From contig PNOG01000022.1 in NCBI GenBank assembly GCA_013824685.1, positions 1-64,000 of the forward strand: a stretch of 64,000 bases of DNA. The letters are read 5' to 3'. Position 1 is the first letter of the stretch; each line of letters opens with the position of its first letter. This document shows positions 7,501-16,702 of the stretch, one piece after another. Source of the DNA: Coprothermobacter sp. (GTDB taxonomy: Bacteria; Caldisericota; Caldisericia; Cryosericales; Cryosericaceae). A program made the position numbers and the translations under genes. The notes beneath the pieces were generated by a model. It saw nothing but the letters and a program-made list of their open reading frames with translations, had not been told where the DNA came from and did not search any database.

Positions 7501-9542
7501 GCATCTTCAAGCTGAAGGCACCGTTTGAACCGTCAGGGGACCAGCCGCAGGCTATTGCCAAGCTGATCGCCGGGATCCAGGGGGGCGACCGCTTCCAGAC
7601 GCTGGTCGGCGTCACCGGTTCTGGCAAGACGTTTACGATGGCAAGCGTCATCAAGGAGTTCGACCACCCAGTCCTTGTCCTGAGCCACAACAAGACGCTT
7701 GCCGCACAACTGTACAGCGAGTTCAAGGCCTTCTTCCCTGAGAACGCGGTCGAGTACTTCGTCAGCTACTACGACTACTATCAGCCCGAGGCGTATGTCC
7801 CCACCATCGACCTGTACATCGCGAAGGACGCCGACATCAACGAAGACATCGCCCGCCTGCGGCACTCGACCATCCGATCGCTCGTCGAGCGCAAGGACGT
7901 CATCGTCGTCAGTTCAGTGAGCTGTATCTATGGCTGGGACTCGCCCGAAGAGTACCGGGAGGGACTGCTGACGGTGACGCAGGGCGCCGCGATGAAGCGC
8001 GACGACATCGCCCGATCACTCATCGGGCTCCGCTACGAACGCGTCGAGGACGTGGGCAAGGGTGGCTCCTTCCGTGTGCGCGGGTCGACGGTGGAGGTCA
8101 TGCCCAAGGAGACGGAGACCGGCATCCGCATCCGGCTGTCGCTGGACGGGACGGTCGAGAAGATCCAGGAGTTCGACCTCGGTTCGCGCCAGGTCATCAA
8201 GGAGTACAAGGAGTTCATCTTCTTCCCCGCCGCGCAGTTCGTGACCAGCCCGGAGCGCATCGAGAAGTACATTGTGCTCATCCAGAAGGACATGGAGGAC
8301 CGCGTCGCAGCCTTCACCTCGCTGAACAAGTTCGTGGAGGCTCAGCGCATCGAGGAGCGCACCAAGAACGACATCGAGATGCTGCGCGAGGCCGGCTACT
8401 GCAACGGCATCGAGAACTACAGCCGCTACTTCAGCGGCCGCGCTCCCGGTTCCGAGCCATACACGCTGCTGAGCTTCCTGCCCAAGGACTTTCTACTTTT
8501 CGTGGACGAATCGCACATCAGCGTTCCACAGATCCGCGGGATGTTCAACGGCGACCACCAGCGCAAGCAGACGCTCATCGACTACGGCTTCCGCCTGCCG
8601 TCGGCGCTCGACAACCGTCCGCTCATGTTCGACGAGTTCATGCGGTACGTCCAGCAGGCCATCTTCGTCAGCGCGACGCCGTCGGACTATGAGTACCAGG
8701 TCTCGACGCAGGTCGCACAGCAGCTCCTGCGCCCCACGGGCCTCGTCGATCCGCTCATCGAAGTGCGCCCCAGCAAGGACCAGGTCCCCGACCTGATGGG
8801 CGAGATACGACAGCGCGTCGAGAAGCAGGAGCGCGTGCTCGTCACAACACTGACGAAGAAGAGCTCGGAACTGCTGGCGGACTACCTCCAGCAGGAAGGC
8901 ATCAAGGCGCAGTACCTGCACAGCGACCTGGATGCACTGGCACGCGTGCACATCCTGCGCCAGCTGCGCTCGGGCGACATCGATGTCTTGGTCGGCATCA
9001 ACCTCCTGCGCGAAGGCCTGGACCTGCCGGAGGTCTCCCTGGTCGCCATTCTGGACGCCGACAAGGAAGGGTTCCTGCGCAGCGAGACGTCTCTCCTGCA
9101 GACCATGGGCAGGGCCGCCCGCAACGTGTCCGGCACCATCATCATGTACGCTGACGAGATCACCGGTTCGATGAGCCGCGCCATGGCGGAGTCGCGCCGG
9201 CGCCGGGAGTACCAGCTTGCGTACAACGAGGAGCATGGCATCACGCCCCAGACGATTCACAAGGCGATCTCAGAGCTCATCGACCTGCCGTGGCGCAAGC
9301 CGGACGAGGTGGAGAAGCTGGGCAAGGAGATGCTGGCGAGGATGTCGCCGACCGAAGTGCAAGCTCTGGTCATCCAGCTCAACGAGGAGATGCTGGCGCA
9401 CGCCGAGTCGCTGGAGTTCGAGGAAGCTGCTAAGCTGCGCGACAAGATCGCCCAGCTGCGCGCACTGCTCACCGGCGAGAAGCCTCCCAAACCACAGGCG
9501 CCGGGCCTCATGCCCCATATGGGCAGGCACAAAAGCCGCTGA
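7497..9542 (+). CDS. uvrB: Excinuclease ABC subunit B
   Basis: DNA damage-recognition helicase of UvrABC nucleotide excision repair, 681 aa and full length. Visible: Walker A GVTGSGKT (38-45), the beta-hairpin [12 protein letters not shown] used for damage verification, DESH Walker B, motif [11 protein letters not shown], and a C-terminal UVR domain ([13 protein letters not shown]) that contacts UvrC. The start is TTG at 7497, overlapping the RAYT stop and lying in the repeat arm CACAATTG. The following residues [19 protein letters not shown] match the normal UvrB N-terminus, so little native coding sequence has been lost. The ribosome-binding site could be the GGGGG of the repeat (7485-7489). 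Confidence 0.96.
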   Translation: MSIFKLKAPFEPSGDQPQAIAKLIAGIQGGDRFQTLVGVTGSGKTFTMASVIKEFDHPVLVLSHNKTLAAQLYSEFKAFFPENAVEYFVSYYDYYQPEAYVPTIDLYIAKDADINEDIARLRHSTIRSLVERKDVIVVSSVSCIYGWDSPEEYREGLLTVTQGAAMKRDDIARSLIGLRYERVEDVGKGGSFRVRGSTVEVMPKETETGIRIRLSLDGTVEKIQEFDLGSRQVIKEYKEFIFFPAAQFVTSPERIEKYIVLIQKDMEDRVAAFTSLNKFVEAQRIEERTKNDIEMLREAGYCNGIENYSRYFSGRAPGSEPYTLLSFLPKDFLLFVDESHISVPQIRGMFNGDHQRKQTLIDYGFRLPSALDNRPLMFDEFMRYVQQAIFVSATPSDYEYQVSTQVAQQLLRPTGLVDPLIEVRPSKDQVPDLMGEIRQRVEKQERVLVTTLTKKSSELLADYLQQEGIKAQYLHSDLDALARVHILRQLRSGDIDVLVGINLLREGLDLPEVSLVAILDADKEGFLRSETSLLQTMGRAARNVSGTIIMYADEITGSMSRAMAESRRRREYQLAYNEEHGITPQTIHKAISELIDLPWRKPDEVEKLGKEMLARMSPTEVQALVIQLNEEMLAHAESLEFEEAAKLRDKIAQLRALLTGEKPPKPQAPGLMPHMGRHKSR

Positions 9543-9599
9543 CCGCTGCTCTCATGGCATGGACCTTGCGCGAGGACGCAGGATCTCCTTGTTGCGCGC

Positions 9600-9627
9600 T
9601 TGACAGCGACATGACGGGTGGTAGCAT
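9600..9627 (+). promoter_or_regulatory. Sigma-70-type promoter
   Basis: TTGACA at 9600-9605, a 16-bp spacer, and TAGCAT at 9622-9627. It lies in the 179-bp gap after uvrB and points at the secreted-protein gene at 9722. Nothing else recognisable is in this gap. Confidence 0.6.
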
Positions 9628-9721
9628 GGGGCGGCTGCAGGAGAGAGCCGGCACAACGCAGTGACACGGAGGTTGCAGGGCGTATGAGTGAGTGCACACC
9701 TGACTGGGAGAACCCGGCATC

Positions 9722-10453
9722 ATGAGGACCTGCGCGAGATTGGGAGTGATGTTTCTTGCCGCTCTCGTCGTGATCGTGGCCTGCACAGGCGTTGTGCGTG
9801 CACAGCCGGTTGAGACCGCAATTCCTGCGGATGCACGCATCCAGAGACTGCTGGACCTGCATATCCTCTTGGGAGCCCCCGATGGTGACCTTCAGCTGGA
9901 GCGTCAGGCGAATGGCGGCGAGTTCGTGGTCCTTCTCGAGCGCGTCCTTCAGCAACCAGAGTCGACGTCACAGAGCCTTGGGACCCCCTCCGAAGGCGGC
10001 GAGGCGAACGGATGGATACGCGCCTACGCATGGACGAGAGGTGTATGGGACCGTGTGCTGTACGTGCGGGGGAAGATTCGGCACGTCTGGTTTGGACTCC
10101 GCTACAGGCTGGTAGAAGGCTCCGGATGGGGCATCGAGCGCAGCCACTGGATGTTCACGTCGTTGCGCGACGCCTACCTCGACGGCGGACTGATCGACCT
10201 TTCGTTCCAGCCCAAGAAGCGGATGAGTGGCAGTGAGGGCATCAACATGCTCCTGACAGCGGCCGGTTTCGGCGGCGAGGTCGCTGCCATGCAGGCTCAG
10301 ATGAATGACCCTGTCGGTGATGAGGCTCTGCGTGTCGTCTGCAGACAGCATGGATTGGACAACGTCATGGACTACGCCGGCAAGCCGCTGACCCGTCGAG
10401 GTGCCGCGTTGCTGGCTTGGCGACTCCTCGCCGAACGGACCGGCTCAGACTGA
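9722..10453 (+). CDS. Secreted protein with SLH-like repeats, function unknown
   Basis: 243 aa with a signal peptide (RLGVMFLAALVVIVACTG then VVRAQ). No confident family assignment. Three stretches have the spacing of S-layer-homology repeats: IQRLLDLHILLGAPDGDLQLE (about 40-75), YLDGGLIDLSFQPKKRMSGSE (about 145-180), and the C-terminal segment ending RRGAALLAWRLLAER. The canonical TRAE-type motif is only weakly kept. If truly SLH-like, it would bind secondary cell-wall polymer. It has its own promoter and stands alone between uvrB and a convergent transporter gene. Confidence 0.65.
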   Translation: MRTCARLGVMFLAALVVIVACTGVVRAQPVETAIPADARIQRLLDLHILLGAPDGDLQLERQANGGEFVVLLERVLQQPESTSQSLGTPSEGGEANGWIRAYAWTRGVWDRVLYVRGKIRHVWFGLRYRLVEGSGWGIERSHWMFTSLRDAYLDGGLIDLSFQPKKRMSGSEGINMLLTAAGFGGEVAAMQAQMNDPVGDEALRVVCRQHGLDNVMDYAGKPLTRRGAALLAWRLLAERTGSD

Positions 10454-10555
10454 AGAAGGCAGGCAGCAGCGCCTGAACCTGCAGTCCGCGTCTCCTCCTG
10501 CCATCCAGGGACCGGGCCTCTCTCGTACCCGATGCCCTGCGGCACCGCCAATCGG

Positions 10556-11845
10556 CTAGTCGGCCTGTACGGGAATCGTCGGTGGGCAGACCATGCTGGG
10601 GTGCTGCATCGCGGGATGGTGACGGAAGGACAGGACGAAGAAGAGGAGGTAGATGCCATAGATGGCGGCCGTCAGGACCATGGGCAGGGTGAACCCCGTC
10701 TTCTGAATGAGCCAGCCTCCCAGTGCCGTCGAAACGGCCCAGGACCCGGTCCATGCCATCTGGAAGATGTTGTGGGCTACAGAGCGCTTGTCGGATGGCA
10801 CCAGCTCCAGGCAGAACTTGTCCGTGACTGGCGTTGAGCACATCATGAGACCTGCGCGCATCCAGAATGCCAGGGCGGCGATGACGACATTGTGCGTGAG
10901 GGCCATGATAACCAGGAACACAAGCGAACCTCCGACGGTGACGGCGATGGTGCGCAGCAGGCCTGCCCGCCGGACGAGCCATGGGGCGAGCAGGACACCG
11001 ACCGTGAGGACGGCGTTGCTCATGGCGAACAGATTGCCGACGACCACCGTGCTTGCGTGAAAGCGGTCGGTGAAGTAGAGGTTGAGGTAAGGAATGCTCA
11101 GCCCGGCGCCAAACCCGATGATGACGTTGACCGCCGCGTATCGGAACGCGAACCGCTTCCACGAGGGCGTGACCTCCGGCTCGTTCTGGAGGGTGCTGTG
11201 GGTGTCCACCGCCTGCTCGCCGGTGCTACTGTGATGTTCCCGCAGGCGGATGAAGACGCCGGTGCTCGCAAGGATGAAGGCTGCTCCCACAAGCAGGGTC
11301 AGGCGGAGCCCGGTGACGGGCGATGCCCCGAACCGGGAAAACAGGCGTGGCAGGAGTCCTCCCACGGCTGACGCGATGACCGACATGACCGTCCCTGTGG
11401 TGAACGCGAGGCTGAAGGCGACCTGCCGGTCCTGGGGGTCGGTGCTTCGCATCATCTCGGGATTAAAGGTGGCTCCGTACAGCATGGTGCTGGCCGAAAT
11501 GCCGACTTGCAGGACGACGAGCAGCGCGGGCACCAGGATGTTGGCCTGAACGGCGCCGAACACGGCGATGAGCGCGCACGAGAGGACCAGCGATTTCCTG
11601 CTGCCGAGGCGGGTCACCAGCAACCCTGCCGGGATGGCAAGCGCAAGGGACCCGATCGTCCCGAGGGAGTTCAGCCGGCCAAGGAAGGCCTCACCCAGCC
11701 CACCCTGCTTGAGATACAGGTTGAAAAAGGTCATGAAAATCCCGTTTCCAAGCCCCAGCAGGGCTGCGCCGGCAAGCAGCAGCCGCATGTTCGTGCCAAG
11801 GTGGCAGATGGCGGTCCAGTAGCGTCTGAATTCGTGTTGTATCAT
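10556..11845 (-). CDS. MFS transporter
   Basis: 429 aa with about 12 hydrophobic segments and MFS-type loops (LVTRLGSRKSLVLSCA after TM2, YFTDRFHASTVVVG in the second half). The N-terminal half resembles multidrug or sugar-efflux MFS members, but the substrate cannot be deduced. ATG at 11845 is preceded by AGGACAG. The gene converges with the secreted-protein gene at 9722; no clear terminator is seen in the 102 bp between them. Confidence 0.85.
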   Translation of the reverse strand: MIQHEFRRYWTAICHLGTNMRLLLAGAALLGLGNGIFMTFFNLYLKQGGLGEAFLGRLNSLGTIGSLALAIPAGLLVTRLGSRKSLVLSCALIAVFGAVQANILVPALLVVLQVGISASTMLYGATFNPEMMRSTDPQDRQVAFSLAFTTGTVMSVIASAVGGLLPRLFSRFGASPVTGLRLTLLVGAAFILASTGVFIRLREHHSSTGEQAVDTHSTLQNEPEVTPSWKRFAFRYAAVNVIIGFGAGLSIPYLNLYFTDRFHASTVVVGNLFAMSNAVLTVGVLLAPWLVRRAGLLRTIAVTVGGSLVFLVIMALTHNVVIAALAFWMRAGLMMCSTPVTDKFCLELVPSDKRSVAHNIFQMAWTGSWAVSTALGGWLIQKTGFTLPMVLTAAIYGIYLLFFVLSFRHHPAMQHPSMVCPPTIPVQAD

Positions 11846-11943
11846 CTGTCCTTTTCCACCAGCAGGATATTGTTCAGGTTCCGAAACAGTTTAGCCTGTA
11901 TGGGCTCTCCCGCAAGGAGTCGGCCTTCACACGCCTCGGCCTG

Positions 11944-12798
11944 CTACGAGATCGCGGACGCGGTGAACAGGAGGACGCCGCCCACGAGAACGGCAGGGCC
12001 CATCTGCTCCCCGATGAACAGGACAGCGAGCAGGGTGGCGAACACGGGTTCCAGCGAGTAGATGACGCTGGCCTGCGCGACGGTCACGTCGTGCTGGAAG
12101 CGGTTCTGCAGCAGCAGCGTGATGACGGTCGTGAAGATGGCGAGGTACAGCAGGGATGGCCATGAGACAGGGTTCACGGCGAGTGTCTGCTTCGTGACCA
12201 GGGAGTAGGCGAGCGAGCACATGGCGACGGCCAGCAGCTGGAAGAACGTGGTGGCGTAGAAGGAATCCCTGTGCGAGAACAGGTGGATCATGAAGACCTG
12301 GACGCCGAACGCCAGGGCGGACAGCAGCGTCAGGAAGTCGCCCATGCCCATGCCGCCGACACGGATGGTGAACCCGAACGAGATGATCCACAGACCGTTC
12401 ACCGCCAGGATAAGTGCCAACGCGACCTTCCATGAGCGCTTCTCGCGCAGGAAGAGGAACGACAGGACCGGCGCGACGACGACACACAGGCCCGTGATGA
12501 AGGCATTCTTGCTTGCCGTCGTCATCGTGAGTCCCGTGACTTGCAGCATGAACCCGAGGTACTCCGGGATGCCGATGGCAAGCCCCTTCAGCAGGTTGGG
12601 CCACGTGAACTCGATCCTGCTGCGGAAGAGCACGTATACGACCGCCGCAGCGATGGCAAAGCGGATCAGGATCAGGAGCGCCGGCGAGATACTCCCCAGG
12701 CTCTCCTTCATGACGGCAAACGTCGTCGACCAGAGCACGACTGCCAGCAGCAGGAGCAGCTCGGACCTGCGGGTGGACCTCACGGGGCGCACGGCCAT
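11944..12798 (-). CDS. EamA/DMT-family transporter
   Basis: 284 aa with ten predicted transmembrane helices in two EamA repeats. The first begins at LLLLAVVLWSTTFAVMKESLG and the second at GDFLTLLSALAFGVQVFMI; the end of each carries the typical EP..A..L.....GE pattern (SLEPVFATLLAVLFIGEQ). Likely a metabolite or amino-acid exporter of unknown substrate. Its ATG overlaps the TGA of the upstream MFS gene (ATGA), so the two are one operon. Confidence 0.9.
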   Translation of the reverse strand: MAVRPVRSTRRSELLLLLAVVLWSTTFAVMKESLGSISPALLILIRFAIAAAVVYVLFRSRIEFTWPNLLKGLAIGIPEYLGFMLQVTGLTMTTASKNAFITGLCVVVAPVLSFLFLREKRSWKVALALILAVNGLWIISFGFTIRVGGMGMGDFLTLLSALAFGVQVFMIHLFSHRDSFYATTFFQLLAVAMCSLAYSLVTKQTLAVNPVSWPSLLYLAIFTTVITLLLQNRFQHDVTVAQASVIYSLEPVFATLLAVLFIGEQMGPAVLVGGVLLFTASAIS

Positions 12799-13961
12799 CA
12801 GGCATTCTGGACGGCCGGTCGGCGCAGGAGCAGGACGCAGGCTGCCCCGATGCTCGTCAGGACGCCCGCCATGATGAAGCTTGCGAGATAGCTGCCGGTC
12901 GCGTCACGGACGATGCCGCCGACCGCTGGGCCGAAGAGGACACCAAGGTTCAGCATGCCGGCCAGGATGCCGTATCCCAGGCCGCTTTCCCTGCCGTGCA
13001 AGAGGTAGGGGGCCAGACCGAAGACGGCTGCCGGGGCCAGTGCGAAGGTGAAGCTGACGCCGAGGAACAGGGGCAGGACGCTGCCAGGGAGAACACCGAG
13101 CAGGATCACACATCCGGCGAACATGAGACAGGCCAGCACCGCCCCCCGGCCCTGCCAGCGCCTGCGGTCCAGGACGTGGCCCATGAACGCGGACGCGGCG
13201 ACAGGGAACAACATGAGGATGCTGGCCATGGTCCCTGCTGTCTGCGGAGACATGCCCCGGCCGACCAGAAGGTCGTTGGCGAACGTCAGGAGAACGAGCG
13301 CTCCCGCGTTCCAGAACAGCCAGACGAGGCCGAGGACCCAGACCTGAGAATTCAGGCGCCGCAAACCTGCGACGAGTGAGACCGGGGCCTCCTCATGCCG
13401 CGATGCGGGGTCCTGGTAGAACAGGACGTATGCGACTGCCACGACGCAGGTGAAGGCCAGGCACGCCCACACCGGCGCCTGCCATCCCCGTGCAGCCGCG
13501 AGGCGCGAGAAACCCAGCTGGCTGATCAGGATGCTGGTCGGGACCGCCGTATTCATGGTGCCCATGGCTGCGCCGAGGTACCTGGTGCCTGCGAAGTTCT
13601 GGCTGATGATCTGCGCGCCGAGGATGGACAGCGTCGCAGAACCAATGCCCATGGCGAGGCGTGCCATCAGCAAATTCGTGTAGGACGTCGAGCATGCGAA
13701 CCAGGCCTCGGCAGCGATGAGACAGGCGAGACCCAGGAGTCCGACGGTCCGGCCGCCCCAGCGGTCGGCAAGGTAGCCGACCAGCGGCGAGACGACAATG
13801 CCGAACAGCGCCAGCGACGACATCAGTGCCCCCGCCTGCCCGGCGGTCATGCTGAGGGTCGTCTTCATGACGGGGATGACGGGAGGGAGGAACTGGAGCG
13901 AGAGCCCGAAGGCGACGGTCAGAGCGTATCCGACGACCAGGTACTGCAGTTTTCTGTTCAT
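12798..13961 (-). CDS. MFS transporter
   Basis: 387 aa from ATG 13961 (MNRKLQYLVVGYAL) with about 12 transmembrane helices. The family loop GYLADRWGGRTVGLLG after TM2 is clear. GGAGT precedes the chosen start. A longer in-frame reading to 14006 begins inside a REP-like repeat and is rejected. It resembles CynX/NarK-like anion or organic-acid MFS carriers, but the substrate is open. First gene of a two-gene operon with the EamA transporter. Confidence 0.88.
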   Translation of the reverse strand: MNRKLQYLVVGYALTVAFGLSLQFLPPVIPVMKTTLSMTAGQAGALMSSLALFGIVVSPLVGYLADRWGGRTVGLLGLACLIAAEAWFACSTSYTNLLMARLAMGIGSATLSILGAQIISQNFAGTRYLGAAMGTMNTAVPTSILISQLGFSRLAAARGWQAPVWACLAFTCVVAVAYVLFYQDPASRHEEAPVSLVAGLRRLNSQVWVLGLVWLFWNAGALVLLTFANDLLVGRGMSPQTAGTMASILMLFPVAASAFMGHVLDRRRWQGRGAVLACLMFAGCVILLGVLPGSVLPLFLGVSFTFALAPAAVFGLAPYLLHGRESGLGYGILAGMLNLGVLFGPAVGGIVRDATGSYLASFIMAGVLTSIGAACVLLLRRPAVQNA

Positions 13962-13977
13962 GGGACTCCTTTTCGGC

Positions 13978-14020
13978 AATTGTGAATCCCTTGGGGTCAG
14001 GCACAATGGGATTCACAATT
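13978..14020. repeat. REP-like palindromic repeat, copy 3
   Basis: The best-preserved copy: 13-bp perfect inverted arms AATTGTGAATCCC (13978-13990) and GGGATTCACAATT (14008-14020) around the 17-nt loop TTGGGGTCAGGCACAAT. It sits between the start of the MFS gene and the end of the DUF364-type gene, both on the minus strand, and could fold as a hairpin in the transcript. Confidence 0.9.
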
Positions 14021-14028
14021 TCAGGTTG

Positions 14029-14778
14029 TCAGGGTTTCTGCAACGTCACGAAGCGGACAGCATTTCTGAATTCGCGCACGCCGCCGCCTTCGCGGACGAC
14101 CTCGGCCAACTCCTCCGGGTCCCGGGCGATACAGCCCGACAGCGCGTCGACACCATAATCGAACATGAGCACCGAGAGGGGCGTCGAGGGGCCGATGAGT
14201 ATGACCCAGGCGTTGCAGGCGAGTTCCAGCAGGCGCGGGAGGCTCTTGTTGGTGAGCGCTGAGCCGGTGATGGCGACGACGTCGAGATGCGGGAGGAGGT
14301 ATTCTTCAGCCTGCTGGGGCAGGTCGCCTTCCTGTGGCCGCTGTTCGAAGACGGTCAGACTGCCAGAGGCGGAACGGATCTCGTCGGTCCACGGGAAGTG
14401 TCCGATGAGTCCGACCTTCTTGCCGGCTGCTTTCCCAAGCAACAGGTCGCGCCCGTTGGCCTCCTCGGCGCCCGCGAAGCGGGAGGTGATGTTGCACGCT
14501 GCACAGATGGCCGCCATGCCGATCGCCGCCTCTCGCGGGTTCCAGGAAAGCGAGAACTCGGCCAGCTCCACGAGCGGTTTGCCCCTAAGGTGGAAGAACG
14601 GACTGTGCCCATTCATGGTCGTGGGCCGCAGAGACATGGACAGTCCCGTGGCATGCTCCGTCTGCACCAGGGACCAGATCTGGCCGGCGATGACGTCCTG
14701 GGCAGGCTCGTCGTCACACTGTGCGATCAGGTCACGGTACAGGGCGTCGTATTCGAGAGGAGATGTGCGGCGTCGCAC
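14029..14778 (-). CDS. DUF4213/DUF364 protein, putative heavy-metal chelation family
   Basis: 249 aa. The N-terminal half (about 1-100) matches the DUF4213 enolase-N-like part, and the C-terminal half (GKKVGLIGHFPW, then AITGSALTNKSL and LIGPSTPLS) matches the Rossmann-like DUF364 domain. Families of this type are annotated as putative heavy-metal chelatases, but the activity is unproven. It follows the Ntn-hydrolase-like gene by 2 bp on the same strand, so they are probably cotranscribed. A REP-like repeat lies 8 bp beyond its stop. Confidence 0.8.
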   Translation of the reverse strand: MRRRTSPLEYDALYRDLIAQCDDEPAQDVIAGQIWSLVQTEHATGLSMSLRPTTMNGHSPFFHLRGKPLVELAEFSLSWNPREAAIGMAAICAACNITSRFAGAEEANGRDLLLGKAAGKKVGLIGHFPWTDEIRSASGSLTVFEQRPQEGDLPQQAEEYLLPHLDVVAITGSALTNKSLPRLLELACNAWVILIGPSTPLSVLMFDYGVDALSGCIARDPEELAEVVREGGGVREFRNAVRFVTLQKP

Positions 14779-14780
14779 GG

Positions 14781-15752
14781 CTAGTTCTCCAGGGACGGCA
14801 AGTCTTCGAGATCGACCTCGCCGGTCTTGCTCCTCAGGTGCTTGCGGTTGAGCCAGGTGAAGCCCTTTTCATACGTGATGACGGCCATGTCGATGGGTCC
14901 GCCGACGCCGGTCATATCGCCCGGGTCCATGAGCACGCCGTCACTGAAGCGCTGGATAGCGGTCGTGGTCTCGATGGCGAGCTGACAGAAGTCGACTGCG
15001 TCCTGCAGGGTCATGGTGCCCCACTGGATGCTGTATTCCACCCCGCGCAGCTGCTGCTGCACGGCGGGCTCGCCGAGCTTGGCTGCGGCCTCGCGCACGA
15101 TCGGGATGCCCTGAAGACGCGGGTCGAACCCCAGGACGATGCGCGTGACGACGTCTGTCTGCCCGATCCAGCCCGCGCCGAATTCCTTGCCCTGCTTGCG
15201 GCTGTCGCGTGCCTGGTCGGTGGCGCCGGGGACATAGACCATGTAGACTTCACTGCTTCTATCCTTGTTGTACCCAGCCAGGATGAACTGTAGTCCGTCG
15301 GGAGCAGCAACGGCTTCCTGGACCTGACCCTGCTTGTTCTTGAAGTGGAACACCACGCGGGTCGGTTCTTCCTTGAGGTCCAGCAGTTCCATGCCCTGGC
15401 GGGCCATGTCCGTTTTGATGCCGGCGGGGATGGCCTTCAGCTGGTCGCGGTAGGGGACGCGGGCGTCGAAGTACTGCGCGAGTTCCTTCGAAACCTCGCC
15501 GACGGACAGCTTGTCGACGGGGATCGTCTGACGGAAGTCATCGATGAATCCGCTGACGTTCTTCATCACGCCCTGTTGAGGCAGGAATGCGAGACCTGCG
15601 ATGACCAGCCCCATGCGCGAGCCGATGCGGAAGACCTTGGAGGCCGAGTCTGAGCCGACACGGGCCATCCCCTTCTGATTCCGGTACGTCTGACGGCTGT
15701 CTGCCGCGAGCACGATTCCTTCGGGAATCGTAACGTTAATGCCGAGTGACAT
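14781..15752 (-). CDS. Ntn-hydrolase/proteasome-like protein
   Basis: 323 aa. The N-terminal region MSLGINVTIPEGIVLAADSR and SKVFRIGSRMGLVIAGLA have the beta-strand pattern and G-V-L-A-x-D-S-R motif of 20S proteasome-like Ntn hydrolases. Ser2 would become N-terminal after Met removal, where proteasome subunits have Thr or Ser/Cys; no propeptide is visible. The C-terminal 150 residues are longer than in classical subunits. A strong GGGAGG precedes the ATG. It is not a standard HslV, and Anbu identity is doubtful. Function unknown, possibly a self-compartmentalising peptidase. Confidence 0.7.
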   Translation of the reverse strand: MSLGINVTIPEGIVLAADSRQTYRNQKGMARVGSDSASKVFRIGSRMGLVIAGLAFLPQQGVMKNVSGFIDDFRQTIPVDKLSVGEVSKELAQYFDARVPYRDQLKAIPAGIKTDMARQGMELLDLKEEPTRVVFHFKNKQGQVQEAVAAPDGLQFILAGYNKDRSSEVYMVYVPGATDQARDSRKQGKEFGAGWIGQTDVVTRIVLGFDPRLQGIPIVREAAAKLGEPAVQQQLRGVEYSIQWGTMTLQDAVDFCQLAIETTTAIQRFSDGVLMDPGDMTGVGGPIDMAVITYEKGFTWLNRKHLRSKTGEVDLEDLPSLEN

Positions 15753-15778
15753 GCGTCACCTCCCATGCGGTGGTATCC

Positions 15779-15806
15779 CCTATAGCATGAGCAGGTTTGA
15801 CCCAAA
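15779..15806 (-). promoter_or_regulatory. Possible promoter of the Ntn-hydrolase/DUF364 operon
   Basis: On the minus strand TTTGGG, a 16-bp spacer and TATAGG lie 27 bp before the gene starting at 15752. The -35 is weak, but the spacing fits other promoters of this window. The rest of the 132-bp gap only holds a short GGGTCAGGTGC fragment at 15840-15850 that may be a decayed REP core. Confidence 0.35.
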
Positions 15807-15884
15807 CGCAACCGTCCGGCATTCGCGTTCTTGCTGTAGGGTCAGGTGCTCATTCCAGCCCTGGGCGGTAACTTCGACGTTTTC

Positions 15885-16646
15885 CTACGGCGTACCGGGA
15901 ATCACGATTCCCGGGGGCATCATGCCTCCAGGACCCATCATGCCTCCGCGATGGTCCATCATGTCGTCCATGCCGGTGACGGGGCGGATGCCGTCTGCGG
16001 TGATGGTGGTCTTCACCCGCCGTCCGACGACCCGCACGACCGTGCCCACAGGGATATCCGAACCGGCGGGGAAGTAGGTCTCTTCGGTGATGATGACTAG
16101 CCAGCGCTCACCCGTCAGGCTGTCGACGACCCACTGCTCGGTCGTGCGGGACATGACGACGCCGATCACAGCACCGCCCTGCATCCCGCCGAAGGGGTTT
16201 CCCCCACGCTGAAACAGCTGCCGTCCCGGACCAGCGCGGAAGGTGAACCGCGTCAGGTTGGTCGCGTAAGCACCGCAGGCCCCGGCCACGACCGCGACGA
16301 CAAGCGCAGCGACCAGCCACCAGCGTGCAACCCGGTACAGACGAGCCGTGCGTCGCAGGACGACGAATGAGAGGATACCGAGGAGGGCGACGAGGACCAG
16401 GAGCTGCCACGGGAAGTCGAAGAAGGCAGGAGGCCCCCACCGCGGGCCAAGTCGCAGGTCCGCGAGCGTCCCGTTCTGGACGAGGATATACACACTGCCC
16501 GCCAGTCCGAGCGCGGTCAGCGCAAACAGGAACGCCACGGCCGAGTGCTTCAGTATGCGCTCAAGCCGGAAACGCCACGTCGCGCGCGGCTCCAGGTGCT
16601 GTTCCTCGATTTGCTCGAGAATCTTCTGCTTCAAATCATCATCCAT
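15885..16646 (-). CDS. Membrane protein with Met-rich tail, probable partner (anti-sigma-like) of the ECF sigma factor
   Basis: 253 aa. The N-terminal segment LKQKILEQIEEQHLEPRATW plus two transmembrane pairs (about 35-55, 78-97, 107-125) resembles small membrane proteins found next to ECF sigma genes. The C-terminal half is a soluble domain (GGAVIGVVMSRTTEQW onward) expected outside the membrane. It ends in a Met/His/Gly tail with MDDMMDHRGGMMGPGGMM, a composition typical of copper-binding tails. It has no HxxxCxxC zinc anti-sigma motif. Encoded directly downstream of the sigma gene with a REP repeat between. The regulatory role is inference. Confidence 0.65.
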   Translation of the reverse strand: MDDDLKQKILEQIEEQHLEPRATWRFRLERILKHSAVAFLFALTALGLAGSVYILVQNGTLADLRLGPRWGPPAFFDFPWQLLVLVALLGILSFVVLRRTARLYRVARWWLVAALVVAVVAGACGAYATNLTRFTFRAGPGRQLFQRGGNPFGGMQGGAVIGVVMSRTTEQWVVDSLTGERWLVIITEETYFPAGSDIPVGTVVRVVGRRVKTTITADGIRPVTGMDDMMDHRGGMMGPGGMMPPGIVIPGTP

Positions 16647-16660
16647 GAGTATCCTCTCTC

Positions 16661-16702
16661 AATTGTGAATCCCATTGTGCCTGACCCCAGGGGATTCACA
16701 AT
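16661..16702. repeat. REP-like palindromic repeat, copy 4 (reverse)
   Basis: Arms AATTGTGAATCCC and GGGATTCACAAT with core ATTGTGCCTGACCCCA, the reverse orientation of copy 3 and nearly identical to it. It overlaps the last codon and the TGA stop of the sigma-factor gene and separates it from the membrane-protein gene. Confidence 0.9.

Noticed and set aside
13962-14006. N-terminal extension of the MFS protein into the REP repeat
   Set aside because: The encoded residues come from the repeat; ATG 13961 has its own ribosome-binding site.
15838-15852. GGGTCAGGTGC fragment resembling the REP core
   Set aside because: No arms around it; too short to call a repeat.
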